Assembly (NCBI RefSeq): GCF_022647665.1
Contig: NZ_CP071872.1
Coordinates: forward strand, 744,001 to 808,000
Source: Streptomyces formicae
GTDB taxonomy: Bacteria > Actinomycetota > Actinomycetes > Streptomycetales > Streptomycetaceae
DNA length: 64,000 bases
Direction: 5' to 3'
This document shows positions 27,189 through 35,108 of this stretch, one piece after another. Below the pieces are notes generated by a model. That model saw only the letters and a list, made by a program, of their open reading frames with translations, had not been told where the DNA came from and ran no database searches. A program made the translations under genes and the position numbers. The first letter of the stretch is position 1; each line of letters starts with the position of its first letter.

Positions 27189-27697
27189 GACACCAGCGCG
27201 CCTTCCAGCCCGAGCAGCCGCTCCTTGCGCTCCAGCCCGCCCGCGTAGCCGCGCAGCGCGCCGTCGGCACCGATCACCCGGTGGCAGGGCCGCACAACCA
27301 GCACCGGATTCCGTCCGATCGCCGTCCCCACGGCCCGTACGCCGGCGCCCGACGAGCCGACGCGCGCGGCGATCTGCCCATACGTGACCATCTCCCCGTA
27401 CGGGATCTCCTCCAGCGCCCGCCAGACGCGCCGCTGGAAGTCCGTGCCGCCGCCGCCCCGCTCGGCGTACTCGACGGAGAACCGTGTCAGCTCCCCGCGG
27501 AAGTACGCCCGCAGCTGCCCGGCGAGCTCCTCGAACGCCTCCGGGGCGTGCCGCCATCCGTCCTGGACGCCCGCCGCGCCCTTCTGCCCCGGCACGGAGA
27601 GCGACACCAGCGCGGTACCGCCCGGGGCGGTCGCGGACTCCTCGCCGACCAGCAGCAGTTCACCCAGCGGGCTGACGACCCTCGCGTACACCGTCAT
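27185..27697 (-). CDS. ogt: Methylated-DNA--protein-cysteine methyltransferase
   Basis: 170 residues. The DNA-binding domain has FQRRVWRALEEIPYGEMVTY and VGTAIGRNPVLVVRPCHRVI, with acceptor Cys in PCHRV and the usual GALRGYAGGLERKERLL after it. It transfers the methyl group from O6-methylguanine to itself. It forms a repair operon with alkB. Confidence 0.93.
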   Translation of the reverse strand: MTVYARVVSPLGELLLVGEESATAPGGTALVSLSVPGQKGAAGVQDGWRHAPEAFEELAGQLRAYFRGELTRFSVEYAERGGGGTDFQRRVWRALEEIPYGEMVTYGQIAARVGSSGAGVRAVGTAIGRNPVLVVRPCHRVIGADGALRGYAGGLERKERLLGLEGALVS

Positions 27698-27789
27698 GGC
27701 TCCGTCCTCTCCTCATTTCCTTTTCCGCGGTGTCGAGTCTGGTCCTCCCGCCGCACGGCGGCTGGCGGTATTCGGACATCGCACGCGGC

Positions 27790-27821
27790 GGGGGCGGAGC
27801 GACCGTGGCCGCTCCGCCCCC
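27790..27821 (-). terminator. Terminator after yajQ
   Basis: A perfect 12-bp stem, GGGGGCGGAGCG/CGCTCCGCCCCC, with an 8-nt loop lies 28 bp downstream of the leftward yajQ gene. Confidence 0.7.
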
Positions 27822-27848
27822 GAGTGCCGGAACCACTCGCCGGTCGGC

Positions 27849-28337
27849 TCAGCGGTAGTTCACGAACTGCAGCGCGAACTCGAAGTCCTGGCCCTTCAGC
27901 AGCGCGATCACGGTCTGCAGGTCGTCCCGGCTCTTCGAGCTGACCCGCAGCTCGTCGCCCTGCACCTGCGCCTTGACGCCCTTGGGGCCCTCGTCGCGGA
28001 TGATCTTCGCGACCTTCTTGGCGTTCTCCTGGGAGATGCCCTCCTCGATCGAGGCGAAGATCTTGTACTCCTTGCCGGAGAGCTGCGGCTCGCCCGCGTC
28101 CAGCGCCTTCAGCGAGATCCCGCGCTTGACCAGCTTGGACTGGAAGACGTCGAGGATGGCCGCCACGCGCTCCTCGGAGTTGGCCTGCATCAGGATCTTC
28201 TCGCCGGACCACGAGATCGAGGCGCCGACGTTCTTGAAGTCGTAACGCTGCGAGATCTCCTTGGCGGCCTGGTTGAGGGCGTTGTCGACCTCCTGCCGCT
28301 CGACCTTCGAGACGATGTCGAAACTGGAGTCGGCCAT
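27849..28337 (-). CDS. yajQ: YajQ-family cyclic-di-GMP/nucleotide-binding protein
   Basis: 162 residues from ATG 28337, with AAGGAG ten bases upstream. Family blocks: [64 protein letters not shown] and the end FALQFVNYR. The length matches the family. YajQ proteins bind nucleotides; a Xanthomonas member binds cyclic-di-GMP. Confidence 0.93.
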   Translation of the reverse strand: MADSSFDIVSKVERQEVDNALNQAAKEISQRYDFKNVGASISWSGEKILMQANSEERVAAILDVFQSKLVKRGISLKALDAGEPQLSGKEYKIFASIEEGISQENAKKVAKIIRDEGPKGVKAQVQGDELRVSSKSRDDLQTVIALLKGQDFEFALQFVNYR

Positions 28338-28551
28338 GTGCTGTGGCTCCTTGAAGTCGGGGGCGAATCGGGTGCGGGGACGGCACGTGCACACACGACC
28401 GCACTCCCCGCACCGCTGCGGCAAGCCTAGCCACCCGCACCCCGCCCAGGCGCTGATCAATCCGGTGGCGGAGCACCCCTGGGCATCAGGTATCGTTTAC
28501 GTCGTTGCCACGGAGCACCGCGCAAAAGCGGCGCTCCGGCGACGATCCCAT

Positions 28552-28633
28552 GGCGGTGTGCCCGAGTGGCCAATGGGAGCGGACTGTAAATCCGTCGGCT
28601 TAGCCTACCCAGGTTCGAATCCTGGCGCCGCCA
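28552..28633 (+). tRNA. tRNA-Tyr (anticodon GTA)
   Basis: Acceptor arms GGCGGTG/CGCCGCC pair fully, with discriminator A at 28633. The anticodon loop CTGTAAA gives GTA. A long variable arm fits the class II tRNA-Tyr, and the T arm holds GGTTCGAATCC. CCA is not encoded. In S. coelicolor and S. lividans the SLP1 element integrates at the 3' end of this tRNA gene. Confidence 0.95.
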
Positions 28634-28641
28634 CGCGATGT

Positions 28642-28685
28642 GAGACCCCCGTTGACCTGCGGAAACGCAGGGCAATGGGGGTCTT
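28642..28685 (+). terminator. Strong terminator after tRNA-Tyr
   Basis: Nearly perfect hairpin: GACCCCC (28644-28650) pairs with GGGGGTC (28677-28683), and CCTGCG with CGCAGG around a GAAA tetraloop, joined by G-T, T-A, T-A and G-C pairs and one A/G mismatch. TTCTCGTT follows. It starts 9 bp after the tRNA. Confidence 0.8.
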
Positions 28686-29312
28686 CTCGTTGTCCCGGAG
28701 TTCTTTTGATCCATTCGAAGCCGGGGGACTCGGTCAGGTCTGGGACGCGCTCGCCGGAATCCTCTACGTCTTTGCGCAGGAGGACCCGGCCACCATGCCC
28801 GGCATGCTCGTGCCGTGGGCTGATGGCCCCGACCAGGGTCTGCGCCGGGCAGCGATCTGGCTGCTCGGCTTCGTACCCGATCCCACCGGCCTGCCCCTGC
28901 TGACCGCGCTGCCCAGGACTCCGACGAGGGCCGAAGATCCATCCTCTCGCGGACGTCAAGAGCCCCCTCGAACGTGCTCGACCGACTTGCGGCGGAACAG
29001 GCGGACAGGGCATGTCGGTTCATCTGACGCCGCGGCTGCTGAAGGAGCACGTGCTCGGGACGGGTGCCGCGAACGCCTGCCTCGGCAGGGCGACTTGACG
29101 AATCGACAGCGTGAGGTCGGACGGCGGCCGGGAGGGTTACGGGGGAAGGACTTCGCCCGCGGCCTTCCACCGGCCACGTCTCACTCCGTTCGGGCGGCCA
29201 CGCCGGCACGGTCGGCAGTGCAGTTCGGGGGCACATGCGGGGCGGCGCCCTGTCGCGCGACTCGGAGCCGGGCCCCGTGCGGGGGCGGGCGGTGCGGACG
29301 TACGGTGCTGGT
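28686..29312. other. 627-bp region without an intact gene; contains a decayed coding stretch
   Basis: No complete gene with a start and ribosome site is visible. From about 28693 to 28935 the plus strand has coding-like codons (for example VWDALAGILYVFAQEDPATM and GLRRAAIWLLGFVPDPTGLP) but the only upstream ATG (28675) lies in the tRNA terminator. Frame continuity is lost near 28940. A second short stretch at 29012-29099 (MSVHLTPRLLKEHVL) is also coding-like. This may be scar tissue from past integrations at tRNA-Tyr. Confidence 0.45.
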
Positions 29313-31571
29313 ATGTGCGCCATACGGGAGGACGGCGCTGCACAGCCCTATGGGTCCCGCTCCCCTTCGCCCGCCGCCGGGTCGGCACGCCGGGCCGAAC
29401 TGGACCGGATGCTGGAGCTCACCGTGCGCGACACGGGCGTGCAGGCGGGAGCGGTCTTCCTGCAGACGTCCGACGGGCAGGCGCTGCGGCTGGAGGTCAC
29501 CGCCGGTCTGCCGGCGGAGTATCTCGCGCCCTGGTTCGGGGTGGCGCTGTCGAGTCCCGGTCCGGTGGCCGATGCGGTGCGCGAGCGGCGGTTGATCTGG
29601 CTCGGCCACCCCCAGGAGCTCGCCCGTCGCTACCCGCGCACGGCGATCGCCCTGCCCTACCACTATGCGGTGGCCGCGGCGCCGATCCTCACCGGCACCA
29701 CAGCCTGGGGCGCGCTGCTGCTGTTCTGGCCCGGCTCCGACACCGTCGGACCCGCCGGTCCGAGCCGTGAGCGGGTCGGTGCCGCCTGCAGGCGGCTGGG
29801 GCGGTTCCTGCGGGACGCCGCCGACACCGGCCACGCCATCGGCCCGGGGCCGCTGCCACGCACCCTGCCGCAGCCGCCCGCCCGTAAGCGGGAGCCGGCC
29901 GAGGCGCTGGCGGCGGCGGACTTCGCCGAACGGCTGCCGGAGGGCAGCTGCGCCCTCGACCTCGAGGGCAGGATCACCTACGTCAGTGCCACTGCCGCCG
30001 ACCTGCTGGGCGGCAGCATCCCCGGTCTGATCGGCACGCGGCCCTGGCAGTCCCTGCCCTGGTACACCGACCACACATTCGAGGACTGCTACCGCGCCGC
30101 CGTGATCAGCCGGAAGCCCGGCTACTTCACCGCCATGCTCCCGCCGGACCGGTGGCTCGCATTCGAGCTCTACCCCGACGGATCCGGGGTGAGCATCCGT
30201 ATCTCCCCGACGGGTCCGGTCTCCCCGGCCGGTCCTGGCGTGGCCTCGCAGGCAGCGCCCGCCACGACGGGAACGTTCCAGGGCGAGCCGATCCCCGTGG
30301 CCGAGGTCTACCAGGTGCTGCACCTGGCCGCCGCCCTCTCCGAAGCCGTGGGGGTGGACGACGTGGTCGATCTGGTCACCGACGAGATGCTGCCGGCCTT
30401 CGGGGCCCGGACCGTGGCCCTGCTCATGGCCGAGGACGGCAGATTGCGTGTCAGCGGCTATCGCGGATACAGCTACCAGATCCTCGAGCACTTCGACGGA
30501 GCGCCGCTGGACTTCCCGGCGCCGCCGGTCCAGGTTCTCGCCACCGGCGTGCCGATCTTCTACGCCACCTTCGAGGAGCTGTCCCGGGCCTACCCGCCCG
30601 CTCCCCGCCAGGACGGTCTGCACGCCTGGGCCTTTCTGCCGCTGATCGCCTCCGGGCGGCCGGTCGGCTCCTGCGTGTTCGCCTTCGACCGTCCCCACCC
30701 CTTCTCCGACAACCAGCGGGTCGTCTTCACCGCACTTGCCGGACTGATCGCGCAGGCGCTGGAACGGGCGCGCCTGTACGACACCAGCAAGGAACTCGCC
30801 CAGACCCTGCAAGCGGCTCTGCTCCCCGACTCGCTGCCCGACCTCCCGGGACTGGATGTGGCCGCCCGCTACCTGCCCAGCGTCCACGGCATGGACATCG
30901 GCGGCGACTTCTACGACCTGGTCCGAGTGGACGACACCACCGCCGCCGCAGTCATCGGCGATGTCCAGGGCCACAACGTCACCGCCGCCGCGCTCATGGG
31001 CCGGATCCGCCCCGCCATCCGCTCCCACGCCGCCGCCGGGGCCACGCCGTCGCAGGCCCTCACGCAGGCCAACCGCCAGCTGGTCGACATGGACCAGGAC
31101 CGCTTCGTCAGCTGCCTGTACGCCCATCTCGACCTCGCACGCCGCCGGGCCGTCCTGGCCACTGCCGGGCATCCCCCGCCGGTCCTGCGCCACCCTGACG
31201 GGCACGCCGAGGTCCTTCCCCTGCCGCCCGGGCTGCTGCTCGGCATCGACCCCGACGCGGAGTATCCCTCCACCGAGATCCCGCTGACGCCTGGCACCGT
31301 CCTCACCCTGTACACCGACGGGCTCGTCGAGACTCCCGGGGTCGATCTGGACGATGCCACGGCCGGGCTCGCCGCCCAGCTCGCCCAGGCCGGCCCCCAG
31401 CCGATGGACCGGCTCGCCACCTGCCTGATCGACCATGCACGGCAGACCGCCCCCCGGACGGACGACATCGCCTTGCTGCTCATCGGACTCGCCACCGCCG
31501 GGCAGAGCGCGAACGCACCGCCGGGCGGAGCGCGAACCGGCGGGGCCTGGGCAGGGCCTGAGCGGGCCTGA
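29313..31571 (+). CDS. GAF-PAS-GAF sensor with SpoIIE/PP2C serine phosphatase output
   Basis: 752 residues from ATG 29313 (the frame continues to 29235 without a better start). Residues 20-180 resemble a GAF domain, about 220-320 a PAS domain (EGSCALDLEGRITYVSATAA), about 355-510 a second GAF domain, and 520-735 the PP2C domain. Metal-binding motifs are in MDIGGDFYDL, VIGDVQGHNVTAAALMGRIR, LATAGHPPPVL, TLYTDGLVETPG and TDDIALLLI. In Streptomyces such RsbU-like phosphatases act on anti-anti-sigma factors. No anti-sigma partner gene is adjacent. Confidence 0.87.
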   Translation: MCAIREDGAAQPYGSRSPSPAAGSARRAELDRMLELTVRDTGVQAGAVFLQTSDGQALRLEVTAGLPAEYLAPWFGVALSSPGPVADAVRERRLIWLGHPQELARRYPRTAIALPYHYAVAAAPILTGTTAWGALLLFWPGSDTVGPAGPSRERVGAACRRLGRFLRDAADTGHAIGPGPLPRTLPQPPARKREPAEALAAADFAERLPEGSCALDLEGRITYVSATAADLLGGSIPGLIGTRPWQSLPWYTDHTFEDCYRAAVISRKPGYFTAMLPPDRWLAFELYPDGSGVSIRISPTGPVSPAGPGVASQAAPATTGTFQGEPIPVAEVYQVLHLAAALSEAVGVDDVVDLVTDEMLPAFGARTVALLMAEDGRLRVSGYRGYSYQILEHFDGAPLDFPAPPVQVLATGVPIFYATFEELSRAYPPAPRQDGLHAWAFLPLIASGRPVGSCVFAFDRPHPFSDNQRVVFTALAGLIAQALERARLYDTSKELAQTLQAALLPDSLPDLPGLDVAARYLPSVHGMDIGGDFYDLVRVDDTTAAAVIGDVQGHNVTAAALMGRIRPAIRSHAAAGATPSQALTQANRQLVDMDQDRFVSCLYAHLDLARRRAVLATAGHPPPVLRHPDGHAEVLPLPPGLLLGIDPDAEYPSTEIPLTPGTVLTLYTDGLVETPGVDLDDATAGLAAQLAQAGPQPMDRLATCLIDHARQTAPRTDDIALLLIGLATAGQSANAPPGGARTGGAWAGPERA

Positions 31572-31667
31572 GCTGAGCGGGGGAGGCACTCGGCGGCCCG
31601 GAACGTGAGCGAGGTCATCGGCGACCTCGGCACCTGACGAGCGTCGCGGAACGGCTACGGTCGAGGC

Positions 31668-32045
31668 ATGGAGATCTCCGAAGAGGCCCTCGTCCCGGCC
31701 GCCCCGGATCGCACCTGGCAGTTGGTCACCGAGCCGCGGTTCTTCCAGCAGTGGTACGCGTTCGGGGGCGCCGAGATCGAGCTGGCTCCGGGCGGGGCGA
31801 TGGTCCTGCGGTGGGACGAGCACGGTGGCTTTCCCGCACGGGTGGAGGCCGTGGAGCCCGGCCGTCGGTTCGCGTTCCGCTGGCTGCCTGAGCCCGGTGA
31901 CCTCGTCGAGATCACCCTCTCGCCGCAGGCCGGCGCGACCTCGGTGCGGATCACCGAGAGCGGCGTGCTGGAGGACGCGGCCACGAGCGCCATGGCCTGG
32001 CGAAACGCGCTCTCCTTGCTCGTGGAGCTCGGCCGCGGGGACTGA
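31668..32045 (+). CDS. SRPBCC/AHSA1-like domain protein
   Basis: 125 residues with the Bet v1-like pattern of polyketide cyclase/Aha1 domains: VPAAPDRTWQLVTEPRFFQQ, WYAFGG, then alternating strands GGAMVLRWDEHG and RRFAFRWLPEPGD, and a C-terminal helix SAMAWRNALSLLVELGR. Likely binds a hydrophobic ligand. Stands alone between the phosphatase and the sugar cluster. Confidence 0.75.
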   Translation: MEISEEALVPAAPDRTWQLVTEPRFFQQWYAFGGAEIELAPGGAMVLRWDEHGGFPARVEAVEPGRRFAFRWLPEPGDLVEITLSPQAGATSVRITESGVLEDAATSAMAWRNALSLLVELGRGD

Positions 32046-32144
32046 CGGCCACGCTACGCGACGGGCCTCGTACGTCGATTCGTGGCATCGCGCCGCTCAT
32101 TGGGCGTTCGTGGGCCGTTCACATCGCGACCCTACGTTCACAGA

Positions 32145-33203
32145 ATGCCAGAAATCTCCAGCCGGGTGCGCGAGTCCCACGTGCCCCGTCAGCGTGGTGG
32201 CGCCGCGCTTGTCTCCTATGTGTTGCCCGTCTTCAACGAACAGGACGGGATTCGCCACTTCCACGACGAGCTCGTGGCGGCGCTGGGTGAACGCCCTGAG
32301 TTCACCTATGAGTTGGTGTACGTGAACGACGGCTCCGCCGATGGCACCCTGGCCATCCTGGAGGACATCGCGAAGAACGACCGGCGCGTCCGGATCGTCG
32401 ACTTCGCGCGCAACTTCGGACACCAGATGGCCATCACGGCCGGTATCGACGAGGCCCGCGGCGACGCCGTCATCGTCATGGACACCGACCTCCAGGACCC
32501 GCCGAAGGTCAGCCTCGAGCTGATCGACGCCTGGCGGGACGGCGCGGAGATCGTGCACGCCCGTCGGCGTACCCGGCAGGACACGCTCTTCAAGCGGGCC
32601 ACCGCGCACGCCTACTACCGGCTGCTGCGGTCCTCCACCGATGTGGACATCCCGCTGGACACCGGCGACTTCCGGCTCATGGACCGCCGCGCCGCCGATG
32701 AGCTGCGGCGTTTCCGGGAGCGCAGCCGGTTCGTGCGCGGCATGGTCGCCTCGATGGGCTTCCGCCAGAGCGAGGTGCACTTCGACCGGGACGAGCGGTT
32801 CGCCGGCGAGACCAAGTACCCGCTGCGCAAGATGGCGCGGCTGGCGATCGACGGGCTGACCGGATTCTCCACCGCGCCCCTCCAGATGATCACCAAGCTG
32901 GGCTTCGCGGTGCTCGCGCTGTCGCTCGTCGGCATCTGCTACGCACTCGCCATGAAGGTGCTGCGGCCCGAGATCACGGTCTCCGGCTGGACGATGCTGA
33001 TGGTGGTCGTCCTGTTCCTGGGCGGTGTGCAGATGCTCTCGCTCGGCGTGCTGGGCAGCTACATCGGGCGTACGTACAGCGAGGTGCAGGGCCGGCCCCT
33101 GTACACCGTGCGACAGGTCATCGCGCATGACCACGACGTGGCGGCGACCGACGACGAAACCGCCGGCAACGGCAACCACAACGGCACCGGCGATGACGAC
33201 TGA
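32145..33203 (+). CDS. GT2 polyprenyl-phosphate glycosyltransferase (GtrB/DPM-like)
   Basis: 352 residues from ATG 32145. The GT-A domain has SYVLPVFNEQDG, YVNDGSADGT, and IVMDTDLQDPP (the DxD metal site). The acceptor region reads LDTGDFRLMDRRAADELRRF and FAGETKYPLRKMARLAIDGL. Two membrane helices follow (about 245-265 and 280-305). Such enzymes load a sugar onto polyprenyl phosphate. No Shine-Dalgarno precedes the ATG; TACGTT lies seven bases upstream, so the mRNA may be leaderless. The GtrA gene overlaps its end by 11 bp. Confidence 0.88.
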   Translation: MPEISSRVRESHVPRQRGGAALVSYVLPVFNEQDGIRHFHDELVAALGERPEFTYELVYVNDGSADGTLAILEDIAKNDRRVRIVDFARNFGHQMAITAGIDEARGDAVIVMDTDLQDPPKVSLELIDAWRDGAEIVHARRRTRQDTLFKRATAHAYYRLLRSSTDVDIPLDTGDFRLMDRRAADELRRFRERSRFVRGMVASMGFRQSEVHFDRDERFAGETKYPLRKMARLAIDGLTGFSTAPLQMITKLGFAVLALSLVGICYALAMKVLRPEITVSGWTMLMVVVLFLGGVQMLSLGVLGSYIGRTYSEVQGRPLYTVRQVIAHDHDVAATDDETAGNGNHNGTGDDD

Positions 33204-33678
33204 CAGCAGTACGGTGACGGCCGAGGACGGGACGGCGGCCGACGCCTCGGTGAAGGCGGACGGCTCGGTGCGCACCGACGCCCCTGCGGGCGCCGGCTCA
33301 CGCGCACGCGACATCCGTCAGCTGATCACGTACGCGCTCGTCGGCGGCAGCGGCGTCCTGCTGGACATGGGCGCGTTCCTGCTGCTCTACAACGTGATCG
33401 GGCTGCACGAGCAGGTGGCCAACGTCCTCTCCACCAGCCTCGGCATCACCAACAACTTCGTCCTCAACGCCCTGTTCACGTTCAGCAAGCGTGACCGTCT
33501 GCTGATGCGCTACCTGCGCTTCTACGCCGTCGGCCTGACCGGTATCGCCCTGACCTTCGTGCTGCTCGCGGTGTTCTCCCGGGGGCTCGGCATCGACCCG
33601 AACCTGGTGAAGGCCGGCTCGCTGCCGGTGGTGCTGGTCTTCCAGTTCGTGCTCAACAGAAAGTGGAGTTTCGCATGA
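33193..33678 (+). CDS. GtrA-family membrane protein
   Basis: 161 residues: a 40-residue Ala/Asp-rich N-terminus then four helices. GtrA signatures: QLITYALVGGSGVLLDMGAF, SLGITNNFVLNALFTF, LMRYLRFYAVGLTGIALTF and VLVFQFVLNRKWSF. GtrA proteins are proposed flippases for polyprenyl-phosphate sugars made by GtrB, which matches the overlapping upstream gene. Overlaps the flavoprotein gene (ATGA). Confidence 0.88.
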   Translation: MTTDSSTVTAEDGTAADASVKADGSVRTDAPAGAGSRARDIRQLITYALVGGSGVLLDMGAFLLLYNVIGLHEQVANVLSTSLGITNNFVLNALFTFSKRDRLLMRYLRFYAVGLTGIALTFVLLAVFSRGLGIDPNLVKAGSLPVVLVFQFVLNRKWSFA

Positions 33679-34943
33679 ATCTCGGCGTCATCGGCGCGGG
33701 AGCAACCGGCCTGACCGCCGCGTACGACGCGGTCAAGCAGGGCCACGCGGTCACCGTCCTGGAGGCCGCCGACGAGCTCGGCGGGCTCGCCGCGTCGATC
33801 CCCGTCGGGGGAGTGCCGCTGGAGCGCTACTACCACCACATCTTCCGCAGCGACCGCCAGATGATCGAGCTCATAGAGGAGCTGGGCCTCGGTGGTGACC
33901 TGCACTTCCACAAGACCACGACCGGGGTGTTCCGGAACGGGCGTATGCACCCCTTCAGCACCCCGCTGGAGATGCTGAGCTCCCCGCTGTTCGGGCTGCC
34001 GGCCGGTATCCGCTTCGGTCTGTCGTCGGCGTGGCTGAAGGTGGTGCGCGACGGTGAGCGCTTCAACGACCGCACCGCGCTGAGCTGGCTGAAGAAGTGG
34101 GCCGGGCGGCGCGCCACCGAGGCCGTCTGGGAGCCGCTGCTGCGCGGCAAGTTCGGCGACCGCGCCGACGAGGTGTCGATGGCCTGGCTGTGGGCGCGGG
34201 TCCACTGCCGCACCTTCGAACTCGGCTATCTGGACGGCGGGTTCGAGCGCGTGTACGCGGCGCTGCGCGACCGGATCGCCGAGCGCGGCGGCAAGGTCGA
34301 GTTCGGCAAGCGGATGGAGACGATCCGCCAGGACGGCGACGACGGCCCGGTCACGGTGAACACCGCCGACGGCGCCTCGTACACCTTCGACCAGCTGATC
34401 GTCACCACTCCGCAGCCCGCCTTCGCGAAGGCGGCCGACGCGCCCGCCGACGACGCGGTGTGGCGCAACCAGTACCTGGGCGCCACCTGCTTCGTCCTGG
34501 AGCTGGACCGCAGCGCCATCCCGTACTACTGGCTCAACATCAACGAGCCGGACTTCCCCTTCCTCGCCGTCGTCGAGCACACGAAGATGGTCGACCGGGC
34601 GCAGTACGGCGGCCGTCACATCCTCTACGTCGGCAACTACGTCGAGCGGGACGACTGGCGCTTCACCACCGATCCTGCCGAGCTGCTGGAGCGGTACCTG
34701 CCGTGGCTCAAGAAGCTCAACCCGGAGTTCGACCGCTCCTGGATCCAGGACTGGCACTTCTCGCGGGCGCCGTTCGCGCAGCCCGTGGTCACGCCCGAGT
34801 ACAAGGCGCTGATCCCCGGCCACGGCACCCACCTCAGCCGGGTGACGCTGGCGACGATGGCGCAGATCTACCCCCAGGACCGGGGGCAGAGCTACTCGGT
34901 GGAGCTGGGGCACAAGGCGGCGCGGATCGCCGGGGCGGTCTGA
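33675..34943 (+). CDS. NAD(P)/FAD-dependent oxidoreductase, UDP-galactopyranose-mutase-like
   Basis: 422 residues from ATG 33675. The FAD dinucleotide fold starts at residue 2: LGVIGAGATGLTAAYDAVKQ and VLEAADELGGLA. Further features are YYHHIF, LKKWAGRRATEAVWEPLLRG and the C-terminal FAD motif HLSRVTLATMAQIYPQDRGQ. It belongs to the protoporphyrinogen oxidase/UGM-like amine oxidase group common in polysaccharide clusters. It is translationally coupled to gtrA. The exact reaction is unknown. Confidence 0.8.
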   Translation: MNLGVIGAGATGLTAAYDAVKQGHAVTVLEAADELGGLAASIPVGGVPLERYYHHIFRSDRQMIELIEELGLGGDLHFHKTTTGVFRNGRMHPFSTPLEMLSSPLFGLPAGIRFGLSSAWLKVVRDGERFNDRTALSWLKKWAGRRATEAVWEPLLRGKFGDRADEVSMAWLWARVHCRTFELGYLDGGFERVYAALRDRIAERGGKVEFGKRMETIRQDGDDGPVTVNTADGASYTFDQLIVTTPQPAFAKAADAPADDAVWRNQYLGATCFVLELDRSAIPYYWLNINEPDFPFLAVVEHTKMVDRAQYGGRHILYVGNYVERDDWRFTTDPAELLERYLPWLKKLNPEFDRSWIQDWHFSRAPFAQPVVTPEYKALIPGHGTHLSRVTLATMAQIYPQDRGQSYSVELGHKAARIAGAV

Positions 34944-35041
34944 CCGACTCCTCGGCCGGCCCTCCGGCCACCGGCTCCTCAGCCACCGGCCACCGGCTCC
35001 TCGCCCACCGGTCTCCGGCCCTTGCCCCCCCCGGCCACGAC

Positions 35042-35078
35042 GAAGGCCCCGGCGGTGCGTATGCCCGCCGGGGCCTTC
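35042..35078. terminator. Bidirectional terminator
   Basis: A perfect 14-bp stem, GAAGGCCCCGGCGG/CCGCCGGGGCCTTC, with a 9-nt loop lies between the rightward flavoprotein and leftward membrane protein genes. The 98 bp before it hold slippage-like copies of CCACCGGCTCCTC. Confidence 0.8.
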
Positions 35079-35108
35079 CGGTGCGGTGTGCCGTGTGCCG
35101 TACGCCGT

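Noticed and set aside
28675..28935. Protein starting at ATG 28675 after tRNA-Tyr
   Set aside because: The ATG lies inside the terminator hairpin and has no ribosome site; I describe the stretch as a decayed relic instead.
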